The notes under the pieces are model-generated. The model did not search any database. It was not told the origin of the DNA and was given only the letters and a program-made list of their open reading frames with translations. The translations under genes were made by a program, and so were the position numbers. A stretch of DNA of 64,000 nt from Labia minor (lineage: Eukaryota; Arthropoda; Insecta; Dermaptera; Spongiphoridae), in contig OY720348.1 in NCBI GenBank assembly GCA_963082975.1, positions 56,819,564 to 56,883,563 of the forward strand, in the 5' to 3' direction. The first letter of the stretch is position 1; the number at the start of each line of letters is the position of its first letter. This document shows, piece by piece, positions 11,550-23,050 of this stretch.

Positions 11550-12300
11550 TACTGTATTAAATTATATATATTATATTATATAAATTATGTATGTATTAAA
11601 TTCAAGGTTATTGATTACAGAAAAATGTATATTGCATTGCAATATTAAGATTATCAAGTTCATTATTCACTTCATATGTTTCAGATTACATTACATTACA
11701 TTACTAGCAAAATTTAAAACAAAGCAAAAGTTTGGCTTCTGAGAGGCTCATATGTAGTTAAATATTATTTGTTATACAATTTAGACTAATTTTAACTAGG
11801 ATTATATAATTGTATATTGCTTGCCAAATTTTATATTTTTTAATACATTTTAATACAAGAATTATGCCGCCATATTGGATCTCCCCTCATTTATAATCAA
11901 TCTTTTATTAATTTAAAATCAATGATTTTTTTCTTATTTCATTCCTTCTCTCGTAAGATTCTAGATCATTTTTAATTCTATTATAAATAATCTGTTACTC
12001 GGGTTACTCCCTCACATTATAATTCCCTTTAAGTTATTAATATTTAATTCATAAATGGTTTTCAATGCATTACTTATATGATAAAGTTTCATGGCCATGA
12101 AGAAGAGAATTGTTCTGTTTACTCACTAAAATAAGACAAAAGCCTGTATACAGTGAAGAGTGTATGGTCGTTTAACTTAATTCCTTAATACGTTATTACA
12201 AACCATTAAATTGACCTGAAACATTCTCTACATTACCACTTGGAACTTATTAAAAAAAATAGATCCCAAGAAATATAATAATAATAACAATAATAATAAT
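11550..12300. other. AT-rich intergenic DNA
   Basis: No gene, RNA or transposon end recognised. Confidence 0.4.
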
Positions 12301-12302
12301 AA

Positions 12303-12452
12303 CTCTTCATTGGTTTAGTGGTTAGCACGACAGTCTACCACACTGAAGATAGTTCGGACCAAGGGAAATTCAATAATTAATAACTTCTCTTCAAAGCTCT
12401 GCGTGATCCTCAGGGCCCATAATAATAATAATAATAATAGTAATAATAATAA
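12303..12452 (+). repeat. Short tRNA-derived SINE (S3) with (AAT)n tail
   Basis: GGTTTAGTGGTTAGCACGAC resembles a tRNA A box, and AGTTCGGACC lies where a degenerate B box would be. The body runs to CTCTGCGTGATC and ends in AAT repeats. A second copy lies at 34330-34463. The A box and A/T-rich tail point to an RNA polymerase III-derived SINE of about 130 bp. Confidence 0.65.
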
Positions 12453-12906
12453 CGTGCCAATGGACGATAATATATAATTTTTGATTTATCAATTTTCTCT
12501 TCATCAAAAATACCATTAGTTTTACCTCATTTTTTCCCTTCCGACCACCACTCTTCCATTACTACTACTACTATATGGTTATATTGACATTTCTGACTAG
12601 TTTACATTATAGCCATTATATAATATTAACTTCTATAGAAATATAAATACCAATTCATTAAGTAATTTTTGAAATATTTTTAATATTTATTTATTTTTTA
12701 ATTTTTAATATTTATTTAGATTATAGACATTCAAGCCGAAGTGGCATTTAATACTGTGGTATACTTGGTTAATTGAAGGTGTAATTAAAAGTGATCCAAT
12801 TGAAAATCGATTGATACTCAATAATAATAAATTGTTTTTATAATACATAATAATTTCGGTATATAAAATTTTACATTTGAACCAAGTAAATATTAGACTA
12901 AATAAG

Positions 12907-13440
12907 CTGGAGTGTCTCCACTCGACTATCTCGCAAATTTGAATTGGATTAATTAACACATGTATTATATATTTAAATTAAAATTATAAATTAAAATTAA
13001 TAAATAATATTTAGTAAACCAGCGCGTTTGGCTTTGTTGATGGCACCACGTCAGGTGCTGGCGCTTAATTTACAGTGTTAAAAAATTAATTCCGATACTA
13101 TCAGCGATTCAATCAAGCTGAAATTTTATATATAGCAGTTTTATACAATTTTTAATCATGTGAAAAACTATCAAACATATATCTTTATTTTTCTCTTCCG
13201 AATGAGCTACATTTCTCAAAATTTGATAAAAAACTACGAATTTTGAATAAAGCCCGTGTACCAAATTTGATTATTCTAGCTCAAACCGTTTTTGCGTCAT
13301 TTTGGCTACACACACACACACATAGACATTTTTCTCAACCTTAGTGAAAATAACTCAAGAACCTTTAAAACGTATAAAAACATAAAAATCTCGACATCGA
13401 AAATTTTCGTGATCACAATACTATTTCTGTCGATATAGTA
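12907..13440 (-). mobile_element. HINE-like element, near complete
   Basis: The minus-strand 5' end TACTATATCGAC has drifted from the TACTATCTCGCC consensus, while the 3' end retains GCGAGATAGTCGAGTGGAG and CACTCCAG. The internal CA-rich block lies at 13308-13322. Confidence 0.7.
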
Positions 13441-13444
13441 CAAA

Positions 13445-13717
13445 TTAGATAATTGACATTTTTTCGGCATCGAAACGTTGAATTCCAACGAGAAAACAAC
13501 CAGTAATTTATTTTTCATAATTAAAGCTTGGACAAAAATCTAAATCAATATTTATATATATATATATAATATAAAACATGAAAAATGTATTTTATTTAAA
13601 TTAATTGTTAAATCATTGGAATTATTATAACAGCATAAACTAAAATTTACCAATAAAAAATAACCCATGCGTAGTTCAACTAACAAATCAATGGATTAAT
13701 TTGCAATTCATATAAAT

Positions 13718-13753
<36 letters not shown>

Positions 13754-14077
13754 GGTATTTTATGTCGAGTGTATCAATTAAATAGTAAAATTTTCCATAT
13801 CATGAATGTAAATTTAAAAAGGGCATATGTGATTTATAATAAAGTTCAACCCCTATCCCCACCCTCTTTCCTCCCTACTCACCCTGTATTCCCTATCAAA
13901 TTCAACATCTTGTATTATTAAAATCTTCCAATATATCATCTTCGTTGAACAGTTAAACAGTTACATAAAAATAAATTTGGAACAATTACATATATTACTT
14001 GATAAAAATTCAAAAAGATCGTTTCAAGTACAAATTTATATACCCTATTCGAAAATTGATTTAAAATAGACTTTTTA

Positions 14078-14118
<41 letters not shown>

Positions 14119-14150
14119 CAGCTACTTGAATCTTTCTCTAACAAATCACA
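13445..14150. other. AT-rich DNA with two (TA)n tracts
   Basis: (TA)n tracts lie at 13720-13750 and 14083-14114. Otherwise no recognisable element. Confidence 0.5.
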
Positions 14151-14271
14151 CACCCAATGAGCGATCACTCTTTCACATATCGATATTTCATTCAAATGGT
14201 TGGGAACGAGGCGCGAATGGCTCACTCAAGCACCCTTTAATCCCATCGTAAATAATCTAATGGTTGCTTGC

Positions 14272-14274
<3 letters not shown>

Positions 14275-14303
<29 letters not shown>
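14275..14303. repeat. Poly-A tract
   Basis: An uninterrupted run of nearly 30 A residues. It could be a retrotransposon tail, but no element body is recognised on either side. Confidence 0.8.
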
Positions 14304-14556
14304 CAAGTACTACAGAGAAAGAAGTTGCTTTTTAGTTTTAACCTCAATGTGGAATTATTGGACATATACGTAGATGATGATAGAAAAGAAATCGATTTAA
14401 TTATATTTAATTACAATGGAATTTAAATAAATGTTCTTGAAAGAAAATAAAAACATACCAACCTACTATATTGAATTTGTAATTTCTTTAACAAGCTTAT
14501 TTTGACCCTACATGTTAAATAATTCAGTATATAATCAATACCTATAAAAAAATAAG

Positions 14557-15258
14557 CTGGAGTGTCTCCACTCGACTATCTCTCAAATTTGAATTGGATC
14601 AAATAACATACATTATATTTAAATTAAATTTAATTAATCAAATTATAAATTAAAAATAATAAATAATATTTATTAAACCAGCGCGTGTTTGACTCTTTGT
14701 TGATGGCACCACGCCACGTGCTGGCGCGTGATTTGCAGTGTTAAAAAATTAATTCGGGTACTTTCAGCGATTCAATCAATCTGAAATTGTATATATAGCA
14801 GTTTTATACAATTTTCAATCATCAAACATCAAACATCCCTCTATCTTTATTTTTACGGTCAGTTTAGAGGAAAAAAAATGAACACGTGGTAGGTAATGAC
14901 CCTTTACCGGATGAGCTACATTTCTCAAACGTTGATAGAAAACTACGAATTTTGAATAATGCCAAATGTACCAAATTTCATTATTATAGCTCAAACCGTT
15001 TTTGCGTAATCTAAACCCTCTTCCGATAGAGCTACATTACTCAAAAGTTGTAAGAAAACTACGAATTTTGAATAATGCCAAATGTACCAAATGTACCCAA
15101 TTTCATTATTCTAGCCAAACCGTATTCACTTGTCTTGTCTACATATACGCATACACACACACAAAGACATTTTTCTCAACCTTAGTGAATATAACTCAGG
15201 AACCTTTAAAACGTATAAAAACATCAAAATCTCGACATCTAAAATTTTTCTGATCATA
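14557..15258 (-). mobile_element. HINE-like element with internal partial duplication
   Basis: The 3' terminal features (stem-loop GAGTG/CACTC and inverted GCGAGATAGT-like repeat, here with TCTCTC) are present. A segment containing ACGAATTTTGAATAATGCCA occurs twice in a row (about 14920-15000 and 15020-15110). The 5' terminal inverted repeat is missing: the copy stops near 15258. Confidence 0.65.
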
Positions 15259-15261
15259 TTA

Positions 15262-15840
15262 AAAATAAAATAAGAACCGATAAATGCAAGAAAAATGGAT
15301 TTTACAAAAAAAATAAACAAATTGAAAAATAAACATCAACTTTACACGATATTTAAGTAAGGGAGGTGAGAACATTGTAAATGTCTTATAAAATAGCATA
15401 CAATCATAAACTATATATTATTAAATTCATACAAAAATTAAATTTATTTCTTCAAATATTAATAATAATAATAATTTAGTAGAAAATTAAATATAGTAAA
15501 TTCAAATATAATCAAATAGTAACTGGAACAACGAGCTATCCGCGTCGACCCTTTAAAAAATTTATACAATTTATTATTATAAGCTTTAAACATTTTAAAA
15601 TTTTTTAATCATTTATTACAATTTTTAAATGGGTTAACTAAAAATGACCCATCTTATTTCAAGTAACTTCTGAATCTCATCAATAGAAAAATTCTCTTAC
15701 GTTCAATAATATTATAGATTGATTCTCTCTCTGTCTCTCTCTTAATAAATATATAAGATACAAGTAAATTAATATAATAAAATGTATTATTTTTTTATAA
15801 ATTATGTATTTATTATTTGTATATGTAAATAAAAAAAATA
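15262..15840. other. AT-rich intergenic DNA
   Basis: A CT-rich run lies at 15724-15740. No gene or element end. Confidence 0.4.
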
Positions 15841-16098
15841 AATATGAAAAATATTTGTTGATTTATACTACCTATCCTAGATTGATAAAAGAAATGATAT
15901 ATAAATTAGTAGTAAATAATTGAGAGATCAATCAGATAAATTATAACCTGAAAAGATATTAAATAAGTAGATTAATAAACAATAAACAATTATAACATCA
16001 TTTTTAAGTAAAAAATAATTATTATTTCTTAAAAATATGAATAATGATAGAAAAAATAGAAAAAATATATAGTAAGAGTTATATTAGAAAGATTTTGA

Positions 16099-16182
16099 TG
16101 GGTAACGGGTAGTTTCTTCTCTATGATCCCAATAGAAAAGATTTCTACTTCAGGGAGTAGCGTCCCTGCCCTCACGTGAGCT
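16099..16182 (+). other. Conserved stem-loop domain of repeat A, copy 2
   Basis: GTAG (16109-16112) pairs with CTAC (16145-16148). Inside it TCTTCTCTAT (16115-16124) pairs with ATAGAAAAGA (16132-16141) around GATCCCA. CAGGGA/TCCCTG and CTC-ACGT-GAG follow. Confidence 0.45.
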
Positions 16183-16360
16183 CATGATTTCTTCTAAATC
16201 CCTCTTCTACCTGGAGGAATCATGTCCTTTACCCATTGACGCCTTTCCATCCATTCCCTCCCCCCCTCCCCTGATCATTCAAAAAATCAAATTTATTTGG
16301 ATGAAGGAGAATACCTAGCATAGCTTCATTAAAAAGAAAAAAAAATTGAAATCTTGTCTC

Positions 16361-16436
16361 TTATAGGAGACTCTTTAAGAGTCTCCTATATATATATTTG
16401 AATTAACCCCCCTTCGGGGGGTTAATTCAAATATAT
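16361..16436. repeat. Two adjacent perfect palindromes inside repeat A copy 2
   Basis: TATAGGAGACTCTT is followed directly by its reverse complement (16362-16390). It merges into a second palindrome, with a stem of about 20 bp including TTGAATTAACCCCCC and its complement around a TTC centre (to 16436). Copies 1 and 3 have only one arm of the second palindrome. Confidence 0.7.
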
Positions 16437-17480
16437 CCAGATTACGTCAACTCTCCGACTAGCAAAACCCGGTATATTCACGAGTTAGACATGTCTTATG
16501 TGCCTCTGAGAGGACCCACCTCTCCAACGCTTAATATTAGTAAAAAACTTGGAACTCATATTTATAGAACGCTTTGGAGAATTAGGAAAAACCAATCAAA
16601 TCAATGTTTTTCATTTTATTAAAATTTTTGACTAAATCTTATAAATTGTGATCAAGACTAATCCATTGACTATAATTTTAGCCAGATTCTAAATAAAATT
16701 GATTTTTTGTATCATTAAATGGAAATTTTTAATTAATTTTAATATTGGTTTATTTTTACAGTCCAACAAAAAGTATTGCATCATAAGACCAGGTAAAACC
16801 TATACGAATAGATTCCTTATGAAACGTAGATTAATTTTCACTAGTATTATATAATTTTACGGTGCTTCGTTAATTAAATATTAATTATTGTATTTTGACA
16901 GATTGAAAAGATTTGCCGCCATGATGATTCCCCCGCCACCTCCCCTCACCCACCCTCCCTCCTGGCCTGCATGCGGTGTGCTTCAAGCGCATTCAGTCTC
17001 CCTTCCCATTCCAGTGGAAGAAGCTGACCGGCCTCTCCACCGAAATCATTCCTTAATCAAACTTATTTATTCCTATTAATTAAAACAGAGAATACTGAAA
17101 TTTAAAAAAAATATTCCTATTAAAATTAAATTTTATAAATTATAGATTTATAACTTTTTACTGATATATTACATTAATTATATATATTTAATAAATTTCT
17201 CCCCCACCTCCAATGCTTTGCTGATCCGTGACCTTGAAGGGGAAAGCATAGCATCTCTTGCTTACCCCCAATGGATGGGATTCAACTGACTCTGGCCTTA
17301 TTTCCCTAATACACGCTTGATAGTATATACTCTACATTCATTTTACAAATTTATCTTCACTTTTAATATATTATTAGATTTCATTAAGTTAAAGTATTAT
17401 ATTATAATAGAGAAACCAGTATTATTTTTTTATATTTTATATTATTACTATTATTTATAGAATTTATTATTATAAACTTT

Positions 17481-17962
17481 AAAAAACCTCTGACTTTTGA
17501 ACATCCTACTTAAGGACAGCGTCTATCATGTTGGTTATATTAATTAGGTGTCCTATGATCAGTAGAACGGGTCCTATCAACCTTTACCTTGATTTTCTTG
17601 ATCGGTGGCGCTACTTTTTCTCAAGTAGTTTCCCATTTTTGATCTCGGAGGCTCTCATAATTCTCAGGTAGAGAAATTCTATTGCCAGACCCTGGACTTG
17701 AGAACCCAGGACTACGAGAATGTGAGCCAACGAGTTTTCAAGGAAAGGGAATATCTCTAGCTCGGGTCTATGGGACGGAGTCAACCCAGCCTCCGGGATC
17801 AACATTGGGGAATAGCTACTTGATAAAAAGTAGCGCCTCCGATCAAGAAAATCAAGGTAAAGGTTGATAGGACTAGTTTCACTGATCATAGGACACCTCA
17901 TTGATATAACCAACTTGATAGGCGTTGTCCTAGAGTAGGACGTACAAAAGTCAGAGGTTTTT
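17481..17962. repeat. Inverted pair of S1 SINEs
   Basis: The left arm (17481 to about 17660) starts ACCTCTGACTTTTG and is the reverse complement of the right arm ending CAAAAGTCAGAGGT (17962). Both contain the S1 body, including GATCAGTAGAACGGGTCC, its complement-strand version, and TTGATTTTCTTGATCGG. The right copy is fuller and includes GGGACGGAGTCAACCCAG, the segment just after the head in the 54-kb S1 copy. The arms show a modest number of differences. Confidence 0.75.
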
Positions 17963-17969
17963 TTTTTTT

Positions 17970-18895
17970 ATTTTTATTTAATGAATCTCATAATGTATAT
18001 ATTAGAGAAATAAAGTTGTTAATATTTTAACGATTTAATTTTTAATTTTTTTTTTTTATTTTTTAAATTGGGTTTTATACATATTTACATATCATCTTAA
18101 AAAATACAATTTTACGTAGTTTAAATACAACTTAAACATAATTTTCAGTTTGTTTATCTATTTATAGAATTAAATAAACAAAAATAGACAGATACACAAA
18201 AAAAAACAACAAAAAAAAAAAAAAAAATTAACATCAAGAGCACATTAAAAATTCGCTTGTCCTATCGCGATTGTTTATGTAAAATGTGATGCGTCAAAAA
18301 AAGTCAATTAAGTGGGTGGACCGCATAGCTATACCGATTCAACCCTACCCCTCCCACCACAGTCCAGTACTCGTCAACTCTCTATTTGTAGAGAGTAGAA
18401 AAACAACCGAAAAATAACTGCCGTTCTTTCATTATAACGACAAAAAGATGAAAAAAAAATAAATTTATTTATTGCTAATTAAAATTTTATTTAATTAGGG
18501 AAATTTTAAATTGATCAATCATAAAATTTGAATTTTTATTTAAGAATTATATCATCCATTTTCTTTTATATTGTAAATAGATTCTAAATGAAATAAACAT
18601 TAGGCCTAATATATATATATATCTATGAGCATGATAAAATATTCATCAATGAATACATTTTTTTTTTGAAATTCAAAGTTAAATAATAAGTTATTTATTT
18701 AGGAGCGTTATTCTATTTATATTCAACCGTTACTTTGTGTGGACCACATACAAATTATTTCTACGAAAGAATTTTATAATTAAAATGATTTTATTATTTT
18801 AATCTAATAAATAATAAATATGTTTTACTTTTGTCTATCATAATTTTAAAATTTAAAATAAATGATTTATTAAAATTATTAATAATAATATTAAT
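17970..18895. other. AT-rich intergenic DNA
   Basis: Contains a poly-A-rich stretch at about 18198-18225 and a slightly GC-richer patch near 18310-18375. No gene recognised. Confidence 0.4.
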
Positions 18896-18950
18896 AATAA
18901 CCATTTGCTTTTGAAGAAAGGAGAGCGCCTATCAAGCAGGTTGCTGTCTA

Positions 18951-19746
18951 CCAGGTGTTGAAGAAACTGTAATTTCTGCTCGCTATCAGTTTAAAGACCG
19001 TAAGACCGCTTCTGTAGCGTCATCTTCTTCCTCTAACAGCTGACGATATTCGTCAATACACAATAACCTAAGTTTCATACTCCGTTATATTTTTCTATTA
19101 TTAATAATAATGTCGAGTTTTGTATCTACAAACTATGATTTGCGGACATCATTGTTTTTCTGCTATCATTTGAAGAAAACTACTGCACAATCGCATAGAA
19201 TGCTTGTCGAAGCATACGGTGAACATGCTCTTGGCAAAACTCAATGCTTTGAGTGGTTTAAAAAATTTAAAAGTGGTGATTTTGAAGTGAGAAACGGGGA
19301 GCGTGGGAAACCACCAGAGAGAAACCATTGGAATAACCGTTAAGACTGATCGCTACCAACAACAAATGATTCTGAAAATGCATAAAGTAATTTTGCTTCA
19401 TGATAATGACCCCTCACACACAGCAAATCGGGTCACGGATACGATTGAGGCTTTCAATTAGGAAGTACTAACGCATGCGGCTTATTCTGCAGATTTGGCT
19501 CCGTCTGATTACCAATTATTCGCATCATTGGAACAACACTTTGATTCGTATGAAAATGTACGAAACTGTCTCGACAACTGATTCGCTTCAAAGGAAGAAT
19601 TGTTATTTTGGCGTGGCATTCATAACATGCAGAAGAGGTGGGAAAAATGTATAAATCCCAATTAGAATAAAATATTTTTTATCATTTTCAAATAACTGAC
19701 GTGTAATTTTTACAAAAAAATTTCGGTTTCATACTTCTACACCTGG
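18951..19746 (+). mobile_element. Mariner element, internally deleted (796 bp)
   Basis: The left end CCAGGTGTTGAAG and the right end, read from the other strand CCAGGTGTAGAAGTATG, are terminal inverted repeats. The element is bordered on both sides by TA (18949-18950 and 19747-19748), the mariner target duplication. Full mariners are about 1.3 kb, so about 0.5 kb is missing from the middle of the gene. Confidence 0.9.
19110..19660 (+). pseudogene. Mariner transposase, deleted and frameshifted
   Basis: The first part (19110-19343, ATG start) encodes the N-terminal helix-turn-helix DNA-binding region of a mariner transposase, with the recognisable stretches AYGEHALGKTQCFEWFKKFK and RGKPP. The reading then jumps across an internal deletion into a different frame. 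There LLHDNDPSHTA carries the second catalytic Asp and DLAPSDYQLF carries the third, the D,D34D signature. The first catalytic Asp region is gone. In-frame stops occur after the EAFN and CLDN stretches. The product cannot be functional. Similarity to the cecropia-type mariner lineage is an impression from the N-terminus. Confidence 0.9.
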
Positions 19747-19814
19747 TAAGTGAGGTAGAGTTGTATGATCAAACAACAGATCTTCTCAAACTTTATCTTG
19801 ATTTTGTTCACATG

Positions 19815-20600
19815 CTACAGCTAGTACTTCTTGGTTCAGTTGGCATAAGAGTCAAGAATCGTTATCGACAAAAATTCAATGTTGCGCATTTTATTGTCCC
19901 GATTAAGGGAAAAGTAATTCAAAATAAAAATTATTGAGGTCTATTTATACTCCTTATTTATTGATAATATTTTCTGTTATTAGTGATTTAATATCCAGAA
20001 TTATTTTGTTACTTCACTAAATTGTGGTAAAAATACCTTTTCTATTCATATCTAATTTTAAATTAATAAAACCATCATATTAATTAAATTATTACTAGGT
20101 ATATTATTCATGCCTCTCTATGTATTCAATTATATATACTACATAGGATATATATTAAGACGGCTAAAAGAGAGATTCTATTTTGAGATACTAAAGAATT
20201 TTAATTAATTTTCCCATTAAATTGAGTTATACTTTTCAAAATTTCATTTTTTTTTTGTTATGTTTTTTTTTTTTAAGCGGATCATTGTTATTTTCCAAGG
20301 GATATTTTTTTCTTATATTCGTTGATTATTTTTATTATTCATTGAATGCAATGCAAACGAATCTTTCTAAATAATTGGTTTATTATGAATGTTCCCATCC
20401 TCTTGATTTACCATTGGGGAGGGAATTTATTTGAGTAATCTTTAGATCGAGACTACTGCCTGTCATTATTTGGACAAAGAAAGCCAAGCATAAAGGATGA
20501 AGAACCTAAACGATGCTAAGCTTAATTATGCCCGGGACAATATATATTCGAATGAAATTGGCGGCCTCCATGCTTAAAGTAAAAGGCTTTTTTTAATATA
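19815..20600. other. AT-rich intergenic DNA
   Basis: A less AT-biased patch at about 20395-20560 holds no ORF. Nothing else recognised. Confidence 0.35.
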
Positions 20601-20612
20601 AATTCAAAGCAT

Positions 20613-20837
20613 TTACCTGGCATAAAATTGAAGAGAAAGAGCTACTAAGGTGGGTGGATGGGTGGGTGGAGGGGGGATAGGGGGAATAAGGATGAACAGA
20701 GCAAAGAAAAAAATGACGAAAGATAAAAAATAAAAAAAAAAAAAAGAATGGAAAAGTGGTTGTCTATAATTTAAAACTTGAAAAGATTTTCGTAGGATTT
20801 TCAAGTGGAGGGCATAAGATGAACTTCGAAATCGCAT
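20613..20837 (-). other. Purine-rich low-complexity tract
   Basis: The plus strand is rich in GGGTGGATGGGTGGGTGG and GGGGGGATAGGGGG units followed by A-rich DNA. The 74-codon minus-strand ORF here is rich in F, P and L because of that composition and is not supported as a gene. Confidence 0.4.
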
Positions 20838-20839
20838 GG

Positions 20840-21700
20840 ACTTTGACCACCGGTATTATCCTGATTAAAATTCAGTTGGTAGCTTTAGAGGAAATAATTA
20901 TATTCAACCAATAAGAAGTTTCTCATCATTTTGGAAAAGATGAGAAAATAGAACCAAAAACAGTTGACTCGATAGGAAATTCTATCCCCTTGGTACATAA
21001 CATTCTCAGGAATATCTCTAACGAAATGAATGTTTAATAACATATTTATAGTCTACTTAGTATGTTTTTCTACACGCATATAGAAGTAGCTGAAGGAAGA
21101 AAGATAAAAATAATATCAGACCTTGAATTTAAAAAAAAAAGAAATATTCAACAAAGTGCAATAAATGTTATCCGATTGAAAAAACCAAATTTGAGTCGAG
21201 AAAAGTTATTGTACTGATCATATAACACCTCTACTTCACATAGGCGGTTCCGAATTGATAAACTCTTTTATAAGATGTTGATTTGTTAGAGATTTTTTTT
21301 AACGACCGACGATAGGGAGGGAAGATATTGTTTTCACACAATATTTCACATGTGGAGATTTTTACATATCTCCACGAATCATTCATTTTGTTAATAGAAA
21401 AAAGTATTTTTAGCATGATGGTTGTCCGTCTATTCGTTCGTTCGTCTGTCCATTGTGTGTTCGTATAGACGTGTATTGCTTGGACGGCTCAACGGATTTT
21501 CATAAAATTTCGTATATTTACCTAATACATCAGTAGGATAAATTCATCAATTTTTTGTGTATATTCAGAAACCTGAAGTGGTAGTTTACAAAGTTATTAA
21601 TTTTATATTCATTGTCTTAAATTTTTCACTTAAAAAATAGTAGTAATTAATTAATTGAGTAAGTAAACTAAAAATAAAAACCAAGATAATATAATTTAGT
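20840..21700. other. Intergenic DNA with S1 tail piece and a CGTCTGTC-type patch
   Basis: TGTACTGATCATATAACACC (about 21210) matches an S1 SINE tail. GACCGACGATAGGGAGG (about 21303) recurs at about 8.02 and 63.91 kb. The segment GTCCGTCTATTCGTTCGTTC (21423-21442) begins a short patch of imperfect TCGT/TCTG repeats. Confidence 0.35.
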
Positions 21701-21706
21701 CATTTA

Positions 21707-22140
21707 TACTATCTCGCCAGAGATTGCGATCACGAAAATTTTCAATGTCGAGATTTTGATGTTTTTATATGTTTTGAAGGTTCATGCATCATTTTCACTA
21801 AGGTTGAGAAAAATGTCTGTGTATATGTGTGTATGTAGACAAGATTATGCAAAAACGGTGTGAGCTAGAATAATGAAATTTGGTACTCAGGCATTATTCA
21901 AAATTTGTAGTTTTCTATCAACTTTTGACAAATGAAAGTCAACCGGAAGAGAGTCATTATTTACAAAGTTTTGAATTTTTTTTCCTCTAAAGTGACCGGA
22001 AAATTAAAGATATATATTTGATAGTTTTTCACATGATTAAAAATTGTATAAAACTGATATATATATATATAGAATTTCAGCTCGATTGAATCGCTGAAAG
22101 TACCGGAATTAATTATTTAACATTATTTAATTTAATTATT
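21707..22140 (+). mobile_element. HINE-like element, 3'-truncated
   Basis: Starts exactly with TACTATCTCGCCAGAGAT, the terminal asymmetric repeat with its small hairpin, then the GT-rich block. It stops before the 3' stem-loop and runs into the next, complementary partial copy in the same orientation. Confidence 0.75.
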
Positions 22141-22149
22141 ACTTAAAAT

Positions 22150-22628
22150 GTCTGTGTGTGTGTGTGTATGCATGTAGACAAGATTACTCAAAAACGGTTT
22201 GAGCCAGAATCATGAAATTTGGTACATGTGCATTATTCAAAATTCGTAGTTTTTTATCAACTTTTGAGAAATGTACCTCAACCGGAAGAGGGTCATTACC
22301 TACAACGTTTTGATTTTTTTTCCTCTAAAGTGCCCGTAAAAATAAAGATTATTGTTTGATAATTTTTCATATGATTAAAAATTGTATAAAACTGCTTTAT
22401 ATAGAATTTCAGCTTGATTGAATCGCTGAAAGTACCAGAATTAATTTTTTAACACTGCAAATAACGCGCCAGCACGTGACGTGGTGCCATCAACAAAGAA
22501 CCAAACACGCGCTGCTTTAATATATATTATTTATTAATTTTAATTTATAATTTATAATTAATTTAAATATAATATATGTTATTTAATCCAATCCAAATTT
22601 GCGAGATATTCGAGTGAAGACACTCCAG
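22150..22628 (+). mobile_element. HINE-like element, 5'-truncated
   Basis: Begins at the GT-rich block (AAAATGTCTGTGTGTGTG) and continues to the 3' end CACTCCAG at 22628, with the stem-loop region drifted to CGAGTGAAG plus ACACTCCAG. It lies in tandem behind 21707-22140. The two halves overlap in content, so this is a partial dimer rather than a single interrupted element. Confidence 0.75.
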
Positions 22629-22916
22629 ATTTTTTAATTCAAAATATTTTTTTCTACATTATATATATACAAATTAATTTATCGGTTCTGTGCCTGGCTA
22701 CAGCTCATTTTTTATTATTATTTTATTTGATTCTTAAGGAGACGGAAAAAATAATTTATTATATTAACTGATAATTAGGTAACTTATTCTTTTATTATAT
22801 TAATGAGTCATTTTTGGTACAAAATACATAAAATAAAATTACACGGAAAGATTAATTTAAAAAAAAATATGATAACATTCATGCAAGTTGTACATTAACA
22901 AAACATACAAGTGTTT

Positions 22917-22920
<4 letters not shown>

Positions 22921-22961
<41 letters not shown>

Positions 22962-23038
22962 TATTTAGTAGTGGTTTAGTAGTGGTTCAAGGGAAACCAA
23001 ACTCAAAGAACGGATATATATATATATATATATATATT
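22921..23038. repeat. (TA)n microsatellites
   Basis: Two TA tracts (22921-22957 and 23015-23037) flank a short sequence containing two copies of TAGTAGTGGTT. Confidence 0.85.
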
Positions 23039-23050
23039 CTTAAATAATTT

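Larger units (their letters stand above)
15845..17470 (+). repeat. Repeat A, copy 2 (with about 270 bp of extra DNA)
   Basis: Alignable to copy 3 from about 15845 (ACTACCTATCCTAGATTGAT) and to copy 1 from 16100. Compared with copy 1, it has roughly 270 extra bases between TTTGCCGCCATGATG (about 16910) and CCCCCACCTCCAATGC (about 17200). The extra segment includes a C-rich patch. A 63-codon ORF at 16888-17079 lies across this junction and is probably not a gene. Confidence 0.8.
18901..19812 (-). repeat. S1 SINE interrupted by a mariner element
   Basis: GAGAGCGCCTATCAAGCAGG (18921-18940) and the block TTGTATGATCAAACAACAG with TTATCTTGATTTTG (about 19760-19805) are the two halves of an S1 SINE 3' region in reverse orientation. 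They are separated by the mariner at 18951-19746, which gives a relative order of insertion. Confidence 0.6.

Noticed and set aside
12303-12360. Functional tRNA gene
   Set aside because: A-box-like text is followed by a poor B box and no paired acceptor stem; the copy at 34.3 kb shows it is a SINE.
17611-17913. 100-codon minus-strand ORF
   Set aside because: Lies within the inverted S1 SINE pair; no protein motif.
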